The position numbers and the translations under genes were made by a program. Below, piece by piece: positions 1-8,213 of a stretch of DNA of 64,000 nucleotides. Origin of the DNA: Pseudomaricurvus sp965656525 (GTDB lineage Bacteria > Pseudomonadota > Gammaproteobacteria > Pseudomonadales > Cellvibrionaceae); NCBI GenBank assembly GCA_965656525.1, contig CBFHKY010000008.1, positions 62,001-126,000 of the forward strand. The letters are read 5' to 3'. The notes under the pieces are model-generated. The model was not told the DNA's origin. It did no database searches and saw nothing but the letters and a program-made list of their open reading frames with translations. Within the stretch, counting starts at the first letter, position 1; every line of letters begins with the position of its first letter.

Positions 1-255
1 ATTGTGGCCGCTGTAAATCAATCACTGCCAGTCTCAGAGTATGAAGCCCGCAAGGTGAAGCAGTCAGTCGTGGGTAATGGTGCAGCAGATAAGCTTCAGG
101 TGCAGCACATGATCAAAACACTGCTGAAGCTTTCGGCCGCTCCGCAAGAAGATGCCGCAGACGCACTAGCTGTGGCGCTTTGCCACGCTAATACCCAACA
201 GCACATGATTAAAGTTGTCTCGGCGCGTGGATTTCGGCGTGGCCGAATGGTTTGA
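1..255 (+). CDS. ruvC: Crossover junction endodeoxyribonuclease RuvC, C-terminal part
   Basis: This is the last 84 codons of RuvC; the start lies before the window. RuvC is the nuclease of the RuvABC complex and cuts Holliday junctions symmetrically during recombination and repair. The visible part reads through the C-terminal segment typical of RuvC: the EYEARKVKQSVVGNGAADK helix region that contacts DNA, then the ...APQEDAADALAVALCHA stretch, whose aspartates (PxDAADALA) supply the last carboxylates of the RNase H-like active site. The frame is open to the first base of the window. ruvA follows about 90 bases downstream, so this is the standard ruvC-ruvA-ruvB order. Identification is firm despite the truncation. 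Confidence 0.93.
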   Translation: MVAAVNQSLPVSEYEARKVKQSVVGNGAADKLQVQHMIKTLLKLSAAPQEDAADALAVALCHANTQQHMIKVVSARGFRRGRMV

Positions 256-345
256 GTGATTAGGGCTGTATTGTAAGCAATGACAGCAGAAACCTTTGGC
301 CACTGCTTATAAGCAGAAGATGTTTGTGTAAGAGGTGAGAGTTTG

Positions 346-975
346 ATGATTGGACGTATACGCGGTGTGCTAGAAGAAAAGGCGCCCCCAGAAATTTTAG
401 TGGATGTGAATGGCGTGGGGTATGAGTTGCACATACCGATGAGCACGCTGTTTAGTTTGCCGGGTACAGGCAGCAGTGTCACGCTTTGGACACACTTGTC
501 AGTGAGTGAGAACGCACAAACACTGTACGGATTTTACACTCAGAAAGAACGATCTTTATTTCGGATATTGATTAAAATCAGCGGTGTTGGGCCGAAAATG
601 GCACTGGGCATCCTTTCGGGGATGAACGCCGATCAACTGGTTAGCTGCGTGATGCAGGATAACCTTTCGGCATTGACTAAGTTGCCCGGTGTGGGCAACA
701 AAACGGCACAGCGTCTATTGGTTGAGCTTAAAGATAAACTCAAAACATGGGCCAGCGACTCTGCACCTTTAGCAGATATGGAGGCAGCCAGTGTGGCAAG
801 CCCGAGAGCTATAGATGATAAGGATATTATCGCGGAAGCAGAAAGTGCCTTGGTGAGTCTAGGTTACAAACCGACGGAGGCGTCTAAGGTGGTAGCCGGT
901 GTGTTAAAAAATCATACGGCTACGCGCAGCGAAGAGCTGATCCGGTTGGCTTTGCGCAGTCTAGTGCCTGCTTAG
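346..975 (+). CDS. ruvA: Holliday junction branch migration protein RuvA
   Basis: RuvA binds the four-way junction as a tetramer and loads the RuvB motor. The 209-residue product has the family length and opens MIGRIRG, the usual RuvA N-terminus, which is why the ATG at 346 is preferred over the in-frame TTG just before it. The N-terminal OB-fold domain (about 1-65) is followed by two helix-hairpin-helix motifs around residues 70-130 (FRILIKISGVGPKMAL and LTKLPGVGNKTAQRLLVELKDK). After an acidic linker comes the C-terminal RuvB-binding domain (DIIAEAESALVSLGYKPTEA). It lies between ruvC and ruvB on the same strand. Confidence 0.97.
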   Translation: MIGRIRGVLEEKAPPEILVDVNGVGYELHIPMSTLFSLPGTGSSVTLWTHLSVSENAQTLYGFYTQKERSLFRILIKISGVGPKMALGILSGMNADQLVSCVMQDNLSALTKLPGVGNKTAQRLLVELKDKLKTWASDSAPLADMEAASVASPRAIDDKDIIAEAESALVSLGYKPTEASKVVAGVLKNHTATRSEELIRLALRSLVPA

Positions 976-1024
976 TGTAGAAGATAATGTTAGAGCTGGT
1001 GGCTTTTTAGCATTTACTGTCGTA

Positions 1025-1102
1025 ATGAAAACAACACATGAATTTGGTGTTTTTAAAGGCTCGCAGTACGGCCATAGTCTGGTGGAATTGGTGCAGGAAT
1101 GA
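1025..1102 (+). CDS. Possible 25-residue small ORF overlapping the ruvB start
   Basis: A short ATG reading frame of 25 codons ends in a TGA that overlaps the ruvB ATG by four bases (ATGA). The peptide begins MKTTHEFGVF and ends in a Leu/Val-rich stretch. I see no good ribosome-binding site before its ATG, and I recognise no homologue. The overlap suggests possible translational coupling to ruvB, because the ruvA-ruvB gap is otherwise empty. It may also be chance: an open frame of this length is not rare. This is a speculative call. Confidence 0.2.
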   Translation: MKTTHEFGVFKGSQYGHSLVELVQE

Positions 1103-2151
1103 TTGAAAAAGACGTGTTGCAAACCGCCGGCGAGCGCTTAATAGCGGCTCAACCCAAGCCGATGGAAGATGTGCAGGATCGCGCTGTGCGCCCTAAAAGT
1201 TTGGCGGAATATGTTGGTCAGCCGGTTGTGCGTGAGCAGATGGAAATTTTTATTACTGCAGCTAAGGCACGAAAGGAAGCCCTAGATCACACCTTGGTTT
1301 TTGGGCCTCCTGGCCTGGGTAAAACAACACTGGCAAATATTATTGCACATGAAATGGAGGTTGATCTAAAAACCACGTCTGGCCCAGTGCTTGAAAAAGC
1401 CGGTGATCTTGCCGCACTGATGACCAACCTAGAGCCGGGAGATGTTCTTTTTATCGATGAAATTCATCGCTTGAGTCCCAATGTGGAAGAGGTGCTCTAT
1501 CCTGCGATGGAAGACTACCAGTTAGACATTATGATCGGGGAGGGACCCGCAGCGCGTTCTATTAAACTGGATTTGCCGCCGTTTACACTGGTGGGCGCCA
1601 CGACGAGAGCGGGGTTGCTAACATCACCGCTGCGCGATCGGTTTGGCATTGTGCAGCGTTTAGAGTTTTACAACATCAAAGATTTAACTCACATTGTTTC
1701 CCGTTCGGCGCGGTTGATGCGTGTGAAAATGGATGAACAAGGTGCATACGAGGTGGCTCGTCGATCCCGGGGTACGCCACGGATAGCCAATCGTTTGTTG
1801 CGCCGAGTGCGTGATTTTGCCGAAGTGAAAGGCGACGGTGTAGTGACCCAGCAAGTTGCTGATCAAGCATTAAATATGCTGAATGTGGATGAATACGGTT
1901 TCGACCATATGGACCGCCGGTTGCTACTAACGATGATCGATAACTTTGCTGGCGGGCCGGTGGGTGTAGAAAGTCTTGCTGCGGCGATCAGTGAAGAGCG
2001 TGATACCATTGAAGATGTTTTGGAGCCGTTTTTGATTCAGCAAGGTTTTTTAGCACGTACACCCAGAGGACGTGTCGTCACGGCTAAAGCTTATGCGCAT
2101 TTTGCCTTGCCTTTACCCAAGCGCTTTCAAGACGAAAAAAGTACTGATTAG
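1099..2151 (+). CDS. ruvB: Holliday junction branch migration ATPase RuvB
   Basis: RuvB is the hexameric AAA+ motor that drives branch migration of Holliday junctions together with RuvA. The 350-residue protein has Walker A at about 69-77 (GPPGLGKTT), Walker B with DEIHR, the ATTRAGLLTSPLRDRFG sensor/arginine-finger region, and the C-terminal winged-helix DNA-binding domain (from about 270, including RTPRGRVVT). The start at 1099 gives the normal N-terminus with RPKSLAEYVGQ at about 31. It follows ruvA with a 123-base gap that holds only a possible tiny ORF. It is followed by ybgC and the tol genes, as in Pseudomonas. Confidence 0.98.
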   Translation: MIEKDVLQTAGERLIAAQPKPMEDVQDRAVRPKSLAEYVGQPVVREQMEIFITAAKARKEALDHTLVFGPPGLGKTTLANIIAHEMEVDLKTTSGPVLEKAGDLAALMTNLEPGDVLFIDEIHRLSPNVEEVLYPAMEDYQLDIMIGEGPAARSIKLDLPPFTLVGATTRAGLLTSPLRDRFGIVQRLEFYNIKDLTHIVSRSARLMRVKMDEQGAYEVARRSRGTPRIANRLLRRVRDFAEVKGDGVVTQQVADQALNMLNVDEYGFDHMDRRLLLTMIDNFAGGPVGVESLAAAISEERDTIEDVLEPFLIQQGFLARTPRGRVVTAKAYAHFALPLPKRFQDEKSTD

Positions 2152-2252
2152 TCCTAGGCGATAAGGGCCCTGAGGGCTGCGAATTAGCGTTTGTAATATC
2201 TTAAAACCCGTGGCTCTGTATCAGTATGCCTGTCGATCATCAGCGAGTTTTT

Positions 2253-2675
2253 ATGTCACAAAATGTGTCTTCATTTCAAATATCTATTCGAGTATACATC
2301 GAAGATACGGATGCCGGAGGCATCGTATATTACGTTAATTATTTAAAGTATTTAGAGCGCGCACGTACTGAGCTGATGAGAAGTGTGGGTTTTGCCAAGC
2401 CTGCGGTGCTTGATAGTGGGCAGTTACTCGTAGTGCATTCCGCAGAAATTCGTTATTTAAAGCCCGCTCTGTTAGATGATGAGTTGACGGCAACCGCAGC
2501 TGTGAGTAAGTTGGCTCGCAGTTATTTGGTGTTTGAACAGTCAGTTTTGCGCGAAGGGGAACCGATTTGCACAGGTGTAATCAAAGTGGCTTGCGTTGAT
2601 CGAAGCTCAATGAAACCCTGCGCTATCCCCGAACAGATGGTGGAAAGCATTCGCACACAGTTGTTCGTTCAATAG
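2253..2675 (+). CDS. ybgC: Acyl-CoA thioesterase YbgC of the tol-pal locus
   Basis: This is a hot-dog-fold thioesterase of the YbgC/4-hydroxybenzoyl-CoA thioesterase family. It hydrolyses short-chain acyl-CoAs or acyl-ACP and belongs to the tol-pal gene set, where it has been linked to phospholipid metabolism at the inner membrane. The signature VYIEDTDAGGIVYYVNYLKYLERARTE includes the catalytic Asp of EDTDAGG. I chose the ATG at 2253 (140 residues), which matches the usual length. An upstream in-frame ATG at 2226 would add nine residues and has no better ribosome-binding site. It sits just before tolQ, 57 bases away. Confidence 0.93.
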   Translation: MSQNVSSFQISIRVYIEDTDAGGIVYYVNYLKYLERARTELMRSVGFAKPAVLDSGQLLVVHSAEIRYLKPALLDDELTATAAVSKLARSYLVFEQSVLREGEPICTGVIKVACVDRSSMKPCAIPEQMVESIRTQLFVQ

Positions 2676-2732
2676 CGCGAACTTAGTGTAAAAAGTTCTC
2701 TCTTTTTTTGTGGTTAAAAGGAAATTTAGGCT

Positions 2733-3428
2733 ATGGCCTCAATGGAATCACTTTCTTTAATATCTCTGATTGCTAATGCCAGCTTATTGGTGCAGTTTGT
2801 CATGCTCTGCTTATTGATGGCTTCGGCAGTCTCTTGGGTGATGATTGTTAAGCATGGTGTGTTTCAAGGAAAAGCTAAGCGTGATTTTTTGCAGTTTGAC
2901 AGTGAGTTTTGGTCATCGGGCACCGAGTTGAGTCAACGTTATCGCGAAGGCAATGCGCGCGCGCAAGATGTAGGTGTGAATGGCGCTGAACATGTGTTTC
3001 GCGCGGGTTTTAAAGAATTTAGTCGTTTACGGCAGCAAGGCAGCGACACCGATACTGTGATGGAAGGCACTCAGCGAGCCATGCGCGTTGCGTTGGCTAA
3101 AGAAGAAGAAAAGTTGGATGCACACTTATCTTTTTTAGCCAGTGTGGCTTCTGTTAGTCCTTACGTAGGTCTGTTTGGCACAGTATGGGGCATTATGAAC
3201 TCTTTCCGTGGGTTGGCGAACGTACATCAGGCAACGCTGGCAACCGTGGCGCCGGGCATCTCAGAAGCATTGGTTGCAACAGCTATGGGGTTGTTTGCAG
3301 CGATTCCAGCGGTACTGGCTTACAACCGATTCTCGGCGACATCAGAATACCTTGTGAATAATTACACTACCTTCGCAGAAGAATTCACGGCGTATTTGCA
3401 GCGTCAACTGCACGTGAAAGTTCAGTAG
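2733..3428 (+). CDS. tolQ: Tol-Pal system inner-membrane protein TolQ
   Basis: TolQ is the multi-pass inner-membrane protein that forms, with TolR, the proton-driven motor energising TolA during outer-membrane constriction at division. The 231-residue protein shows a first membrane segment at about 15-38, a large cytoplasmic loop, and two further segments after about 135. The conserved region SVSPYVGLFGTVWGIMNSF and the proline- and threonine-rich APGISEALVATAMGLFAAIPAV helices are characteristic of the ExbB/TolQ/MotA family. It starts the tolQRAB-pal-cpoB run. tolR begins three bases after its stop, so the two are co-translated. Confidence 0.97.
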   Translation: MASMESLSLISLIANASLLVQFVMLCLLMASAVSWVMIVKHGVFQGKAKRDFLQFDSEFWSSGTELSQRYREGNARAQDVGVNGAEHVFRAGFKEFSRLRQQGSDTDTVMEGTQRAMRVALAKEEEKLDAHLSFLASVASVSPYVGLFGTVWGIMNSFRGLANVHQATLATVAPGISEALVATAMGLFAAIPAVLAYNRFSATSEYLVNNYTTFAEEFTAYLQRQLHVKVQ

Positions 3429-3431
3429 ACG

Positions 3432-3863
3432 ATGCAAATGTTTAGGCCAAAAATCAAGAAGAAACCACTGGCGGAAATCAATGTTGTGCCCTACATCGAC
3501 GTGATGTTGGTACTGCTAGTTGTCTTTATGGTCACTGCACCTATGCTGATGCAAGGTGTGCAGGTTGAACTGCCCTCTGCGCCCTCTGCCCCGTTAGATG
3601 ATCAGCAGGAAGAGCCTTTGATTGTCTCGGTGGATGCTGCCGGTGCTTATTACTTGAATATCGGCCAAGATCCTAAAACGGCGAGGCCATTGTCTCAAAT
3701 CCAAGACCAGGTCAGTAAGATTTTGCGGCAAAAGCCCAGCTCCAAAGTGTTGGTTTGGGGGGCTACTGATGTTGAGTATGGAAAAGTCGTAGGGTTGATG
3801 ACAGCACTGCAAGCATCTGGCGCTGAATCTGTTGGTTTGGTTACTGAACCGCCTGAGTTGTAA
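3432..3863 (+). CDS. tolR: Tol-Pal system protein TolR
   Basis: TolR is the single-pass partner of TolQ. Its one membrane helix (about 20-40) carries the proton-path aspartate in VPYIDVMLVLLVVFMV; that residue is Asp23 here, the number I recall for E. coli TolR. The periplasmic domain (about 60-143) has the ExbD/TolR fold, with SKVLVWGATDVEYGKVVGLM near the end. Length (143) is normal. tolQ ends three bases upstream and tolA starts five bases downstream. Confidence 0.97.
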   Translation: MQMFRPKIKKKPLAEINVVPYIDVMLVLLVVFMVTAPMLMQGVQVELPSAPSAPLDDQQEEPLIVSVDAAGAYYLNIGQDPKTARPLSQIQDQVSKILRQKPSSKVLVWGATDVEYGKVVGLMTALQASGAESVGLVTEPPEL

Positions 3864-3868
3864 TCAAA

Positions 3869-4669
3869 ATGGCAACTTTGCGTGATAGTCTGTCTGGGTA
3901 TGCGGTACCAATAGCTGTAAGTGTCGTCTTGCACGGCGGGTTACTTCTGTTGCTGACGTTTGGGTGGGAATCATCAACGTTAACCCCGACAAAGGTAGTG
4001 CCACGTTTTGTAGAGGCAAAGCTGGTCACGCTAAAATCAGAGAGCAAAAGTACGACAGCTCCGGTTAAGCCTAAAGTGATTGATATAGAAGCGAAGCGCC
4101 GTGAGCAAGAGCGGCAAAAGGCGTTGAGGGAGCAAAAAAGTAGACTCGCTAAAGAAAAAGCAGAGCGTGAAAGGCTGCGTAAACTGGCCGAAGAAAAACA
4201 ACAAAAAATTAAAGAAGCTGAAAAACGTTTGGCAGCAGAAGCCAAGGCTCGTGCAGAGCAAGAGCGCTTAGCACGAGAGGCTAATTTAGAGCGGCAGCGT
4301 CAGAGAGAAGCAGCTATGGCGGAGGCTTTGGCCGGCGAAGCAGAGTTAATGGCCCAAGAGCAAGCGCAGAACGATGCCCAAAGTTATGTGGCTCTTATTG
4401 CCCATCAAATAGAACAAAATTGGAGTCGGCCACCTTCTGCAAGAAAAGGCATGAAGTGTGAATTAAGTATACAGCTTGTTCCTACGGGTGAGGTTGTCGA
4501 TGTGGCCGTGGTGAGTGGCAGTGGCAATGCAGCCTTTGATCGATCGGCTGTTCAAGCGGTCAAAAAAGTAGGACGTTTTAGTGAGCTGAATGACATGCCA
4601 GCCTCTTTATTTGAGTCGTACTTTCGAAGGCTAACGTTGGTATTCAATCCGCAGGATTTACGCTTGTGA
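3869..4669 (+). CDS. tolA: Tol-Pal system protein TolA
   Basis: TolA is the inner-membrane protein that spans the periplasm and reaches Pal and TolB. A single N-terminal membrane anchor (about 13-33) is followed by a long charged Lys/Glu/Arg/Ala helix (about 70-165), then the C-terminal globular domain III (SYVALIAHQIEQNWSRPPSAR to the end). That domain has the TonB/TolA-type core with GEVVDVAVVSGSGNAAFDRSAVQAVKKV. At 266 residues it is shorter than enterobacterial TolA, because the helical domain II is short. Its TGA overlaps the tolB GTG start (GTGA). Confidence 0.95.
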   Translation: MATLRDSLSGYAVPIAVSVVLHGGLLLLLTFGWESSTLTPTKVVPRFVEAKLVTLKSESKSTTAPVKPKVIDIEAKRREQERQKALREQKSRLAKEKAERERLRKLAEEKQQKIKEAEKRLAAEAKARAEQERLAREANLERQRQREAAMAEALAGEAELMAQEQAQNDAQSYVALIAHQIEQNWSRPPSARKGMKCELSIQLVPTGEVVDVAVVSGSGNAAFDRSAVQAVKKVGRFSELNDMPASLFESYFRRLTLVFNPQDLRL

Positions 4670-6003
4670 ACCACACTAAAACAATAGGTAGGAGTTGCTT
4701 GATGTATTGCCTTTTAAGTCGGCAAATGATGTTACTAAGTGTATTACTGTTTATGGCCTTTGGCGCGCGCGCTGAGCTGACTGTTGAAATTACCCAAGGA
4801 ACAGACAACCCCACCGCAATTGCTATCGTACCAGTAAGCTGGAGTGGTACAGCGCTAGATGAAGATGTCGCGAAAATTGTGTCCGCCGACTTACAGCGTT
4901 CGGGTCAGTTTCGACCCATTCCTCGAGGGGATATGCTTCAGTGGCCCCGTTTTGGTGATCAAGTTTACTACCGTGATTGGCGTGTTTTGGGGGTGGATTA
5001 TGTCGTGCTTAGTCGCTTGCTCTCCCCGCCAGAGCTAGAGGGGGGCTACCATTTAGATTTTGAAGTTTACGACGTGGTGTCGCAGCGAAAGGTACTACAG
5101 CGAAGCGTTACAGCTTCGTCAGAGGGTTTGCGTGATATTGCTCACAATGTGTCTGACGCAATTTACGAAACCTTAACTGGAATTCCCGGGGCGTTTTCCA
5201 CAAAGATGATTTATGTAGAAGCATTCGGTAATGAGCTTTATCGACTAATGCAGGCTGATGTGGATGGTGCAAGACCACAGCTGCTTCTGGAGTCAGAGCA
5301 ACCCATAATGTCCCCATCTTGGTCTCCCGATGGCAAAGAAGTGGTGTATGTCTCGTTTGAAACTGGCCGACCAGCCATTTTCCGGCAAGTTATTGCGACT
5401 GCGGAGCGCCAGCAGTTAACTGACTTTCGTGGATTAAATGGCGCGCCAGTTTGGTCACCTGATGGCAGCCAGCTTGCGCTGGTATTGTCGAAAGACGGTA
5501 ACCCAGAAATCTATACACTGGAATTGGCAACAGGTACATTCACTCGTCAAACACGTCACTTTGCCATTGATACCGAGCCTGCATGGTCAAATGACGGTAA
5601 AAGTTTGATTTTTACATCTGATCGTGGTGGTAAGCCACAAATTTATCAAGTAACTCTTGCCAGCGGGACTGTTGAACGCTTAACCTTTGTGGGTGATTAC
5701 AATGCCCGTGGGCGAATGTCACCAGACGGCAAGACAATGGTTTTGGTTCATCGTCGCGAAGGCGTCTTTCATATTGCTACTCAGGATGTGAAGACAGGTA
5801 ATATTCGCATACTTACTGAAACGCACTTGGATGAGTCGCCTAGTATTGCGCCAAACGGTGCCATGCTGATCTATGCGACAAAGTTCCAAAATAAAGGTAT
5901 TCTGGCTGCAGTCTCATTAGACGCAGGCACAAAGTTTAGGTTGCCATCTAAGCAAGGTGATGTACGAGAGCCAAGTTGGTCTCCTTACTTGATCCAAAAA
6001 TAG
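4666..6003 (+). CDS. tolB: Tol-Pal system periplasmic protein TolB
   Basis: TolB is the periplasmic beta-propeller that binds Pal and is released by TolA. The start is a GTG that overlaps the tolA stop. The first 36 or so residues form a signal peptide ending near FGARA/ELTVEI. The N-terminal domain (about 40-180) precedes a six-bladed propeller with repeated WSPDGK-type motifs (SWSPDGKEVVYVS, VWSPDGSQLALV, AWSNDGKSLIFTSDRGG, and others). The mature N-terminus ELTVEITQGTDNPTAIAIVP is family-typical. A Met codon is also present at internal position 13, so the exact start of the leader is less sure than the gene. Confidence 0.95.
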   Translation: MNHTKTIGRSCLMYCLLSRQMMLLSVLLFMAFGARAELTVEITQGTDNPTAIAIVPVSWSGTALDEDVAKIVSADLQRSGQFRPIPRGDMLQWPRFGDQVYYRDWRVLGVDYVVLSRLLSPPELEGGYHLDFEVYDVVSQRKVLQRSVTASSEGLRDIAHNVSDAIYETLTGIPGAFSTKMIYVEAFGNELYRLMQADVDGARPQLLLESEQPIMSPSWSPDGKEVVYVSFETGRPAIFRQVIATAERQQLTDFRGLNGAPVWSPDGSQLALVLSKDGNPEIYTLELATGTFTRQTRHFAIDTEPAWSNDGKSLIFTSDRGGKPQIYQVTLASGTVERLTFVGDYNARGRMSPDGKTMVLVHRREGVFHIATQDVKTGNIRILTETHLDESPSIAPNGAMLIYATKFQNKGILAAVSLDAGTKFRLPSKQGDVREPSWSPYLIQK

Positions 6004-6063
6004 AGACTTAGGTTGGCAGCGTGATCAATAACAAGTTTTCATTTTATTAATTAGGAGTAAGCA

Positions 6064-6567
6064 ATGCTTTCATCTGCACTTAAACAAACTCTTACACTGG
6101 CATTGGTCATGACGGCACTGGCAGGTTGTTCCAGCACCTCCACGACAACAGATTCAGACACGGCTATGGATACGAATAGCTCTGTGAATACAGGCATGAC
6201 TGACGGCTCTTCTGCCAGCTCTACTGACACAATGGAAGCGGCCGAAACACTTGATACCGTATTCTATTTTGATTTTGATCAATCTACTCTTAAACCCGAA
6301 GCGCGCGCTGCTTTAACCGCTCATGCAGCTCAGTTAAAAGAGTCGCCTATGTCCATTCGTCTTGAAGGTCATGCTGATGAACGTGGCACTCGCGAATACA
6401 ACATGGCCTTGGGTGAGCGCCGTGCAAAAGCCGTACGTGACTTCTTGGTATTACAAGGTGTGAATGGCTCTATGATTGAAACCATCAGTTATGGTGAAGA
6501 ATACCCAGCGGTTGTTGGTTCGACTGAAATGTCTTACGCCCAAAACCGTCGTGTTGAATTAAAATAA
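6064..6567 (+). CDS. pal: Peptidoglycan-associated lipoprotein Pal
   Basis: Pal is the outer-membrane lipoprotein that binds peptidoglycan and interacts with TolB and TolA. The signal peptide ends in the lipobox LAGC, with the lipidated Cys at residue 22. A Ser/Thr/Asp-rich linker (about 23-60) leads to an OmpA-like domain with FYFDFDQSTLKPEA, GHADERGTREYN and NRRVELK, which includes the Asp and Arg residues that hold diaminopimelate. A clear Shine-Dalgarno (TTAGGAG) precedes the ATG. It follows tolB by 60 bases and precedes cpoB by nine. Confidence 0.97.
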   Translation: MLSSALKQTLTLALVMTALAGCSSTSTTTDSDTAMDTNSSVNTGMTDGSSASSTDTMEAAETLDTVFYFDFDQSTLKPEARAALTAHAAQLKESPMSIRLEGHADERGTREYNMALGERRAKAVRDFLVLQGVNGSMIETISYGEEYPAVVGSTEMSYAQNRRVELK

Positions 6568-6576
6568 CGGCTTAGT

Positions 6577-7431
6577 ATGAAAAAAATAAAAATAACCGCG
6601 GCGGCTCTCGCTGCGGTTTTTTTCTGCGCATCGGGTGCTGTTGCGCAGGTTGAAGTGGTTGAATCGCAAAATCGTCTGTTACGCGACAGCAGTTCGCCCG
6701 TGAAGGTACAAGCGCAGTCTGCTCCTCAGCTTTCTGTCCCTACTGCAAGCGCTCCGCAGTCTCAATCCTCTGCTCAGCCGCCGGCATCTTCATCTTCTGA
6801 CTTATTTTATCAACTGCAAACCCTACAGCAAGAGATTCAAGAGCTGCGCGGTTTGGTAGAAGAACAAGGCTATGAAATCAAACGTTTAAAACAACAGCGT
6901 CTTGATGATTACGTGAATCTTGATCGACGTTTAAGTGAGCTCAGTGGTCAAGCGGTTTCTACCGACGAACAGGCGACGACCAAGCCCCCCTTATCTTCTG
7001 ATGGCGAGGCTGCCACGTCTTCACAGATACAGCCCTCTAGTTCTAGTACAGCACAACCCGATGAAATGCAGCGTTATCGCAACGCGATTGATCTTGTGCT
7101 TAAGCAAAAAGATTATGCGCAAGCCGTAATTGCTTTTAACGAATACTTAAAAGATTACCCGAATGGTCGCTACGCGGCGAACAGTCAGTACTGGATGGGT
7201 GAAATTGCTTTGCTGAATGATGAGCTTGAGCAGGCTAGGGAGTGGTTTTCTCGCATTCTGTCTGAATTTCCTTCACATAGAAAAATTCCGGACGCTACTT
7301 TTAAGTTAGGTGTTGTTTACCATAAGCTTGGCAATCCTGACCGAGCTCGAGAGTTACTAGAGCGTGTGGCTTCGGGCGATAGCAATACGGCTAGCATTGC
7401 CAATCGTTACCTCACAGACTCTTTTCCTTAG
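6577..7431 (+). CDS. cpoB: Cell division coordinator CpoB (YbgF)
   Basis: CpoB/YbgF is the periplasmic TPR protein that links Tol function to peptidoglycan synthesis at the septum. The protein has a signal peptide (1-23, cleaved near GAVA/QVEV), a Gln/Ser/Pro-rich segment, a coiled coil around 75-115 (LQTLQQEIQELRGLVEEQ) that trimerises in the family, a second Ser/Thr-rich linker, and three TPR units from about 165 to the end (YRNAIDLVLKQKDYAQAVIAF and following). Length is 284. It is the last gene of the tol run; a terminator-like hairpin follows at 7489-7527. Confidence 0.93.
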   Translation: MKKIKITAAALAAVFFCASGAVAQVEVVESQNRLLRDSSSPVKVQAQSAPQLSVPTASAPQSQSSAQPPASSSSDLFYQLQTLQQEIQELRGLVEEQGYEIKRLKQQRLDDYVNLDRRLSELSGQAVSTDEQATTKPPLSSDGEAATSSQIQPSSSSTAQPDEMQRYRNAIDLVLKQKDYAQAVIAFNEYLKDYPNGRYAANSQYWMGEIALLNDELEQAREWFSRILSEFPSHRKIPDATFKLGVVYHKLGNPDRARELLERVASGDSNTASIANRYLTDSFP

Positions 7432-7488
7432 TCTATGCGAGCCGGTTGCCTTGACGACATTTCAGCCTTGGTAACAGGCGTTCGCCTC

Positions 7489-7527
7489 AGGGCGCTATTT
7501 TAGGTAGAATCAGCGCCCTTTCTCTTT
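7489..7527 (+). terminator. Hairpin between cpoB and queE
   Basis: The arms AGGGCGCT (7489-7496) and AGCGCCCT (7512-7519) form an eight-base perfect stem with a 15-base loop, followed by a pyrimidine-rich TTCTCTTT tail. This could be the rho-independent terminator of the tol-pal operon. It ends only about 17 bases before the queE ATG, so it could also act in the queE leader. I see no preQ1 aptamer pattern I can support. Confidence 0.5.
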
Positions 7528-7543
7528 GCGGTATTTGTTGATC

Positions 7544-8194
7544 ATGTCGGATCCTTCCTTACGAATCACGGAGATATTTTATTCTCTACAGGGTGAGGCT
7601 CGAACTGTTGGCCTGCCGACCGTGTTTGTTCGTCTTACTGGGTGTCCACTTCGCTGCCATTACTGCGATTCTGAATACGCTTTTTTTGGCGGTGAAAAGG
7701 TTTCCCTGGATCATATTGTGCAGCAAGTCATGGCCTTTAACCCCCTGTACGTTTGTGTGACAGGGGGGGAGCCTTTAGCGCAACCCAATTGCCTGCCACT
7801 GTTAACCAAACTTTGTGATTTAGGGATGAGCGTGTCACTAGAGACGAGTGGGGCGATGACTCTTGCCGATGTTGATACTCGTGTCAGTCGTGTTATGGAT
7901 TTAAAGACACCAGCTTCGGGTGAGGTCGGCCGCAACTTGTACGATAATATCGCCTTATTAACAAAAAATGATCAGGTTAAGTTTGTTATTTGCGATCGAC
8001 AAGATTACGAATGGGCCAGAATGCAGATTGATCAGCACCGATTGCTAGAAAAAGCCGGTGAGGTTTTGTTGTCTCCCAGCCACGGTCAAGTTGAGGCAAA
8101 GGCTCTTGCGGAGTGGATACTGGCCGATAAACTGCCTGTTCGCTTCCAATTACAGCTGCATAAACTGCTATGGGATGATAAGCCAGGCCATTGA
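7544..8194 (+). CDS. queE: 7-carboxy-7-deazaguanine synthase QueE
   Basis: QueE is the radical-SAM enzyme that converts CPH4 to 7-carboxy-7-deazaguanine in queuosine biosynthesis. The N-terminal FYSLQGEARTVGLPTVFVRLTGCPLRCHYCDSEYAF region contains the CxxxCxxC motif that binds the 4Fe-4S cluster (the three Cys of GCPLRCHYC). A glycine-rich TGGEPLAQ segment binds SAM. I chose the ATG at 7544 (MSDPSLRITEIF, 216 residues), because the in-frame TTG at 7526 lies inside the pyrimidine tail of the upstream hairpin. queC follows at once. Confidence 0.95.
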   Translation: MSDPSLRITEIFYSLQGEARTVGLPTVFVRLTGCPLRCHYCDSEYAFFGGEKVSLDHIVQQVMAFNPLYVCVTGGEPLAQPNCLPLLTKLCDLGMSVSLETSGAMTLADVDTRVSRVMDLKTPASGEVGRNLYDNIALLTKNDQVKFVICDRQDYEWARMQIDQHRLLEKAGEVLLSPSHGQVEAKALAEWILADKLPVRFQLQLHKLLWDDKPGH

Positions 8195-8213
8195 TAAAAA
8201 AGGTAGGAATACA

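Noticed and set aside
7432..7543. preQ1 riboswitch before queE
   Set aside because: No aptamer signature could be recognised. The visible hairpin has a terminator-like tail and is recorded as such.
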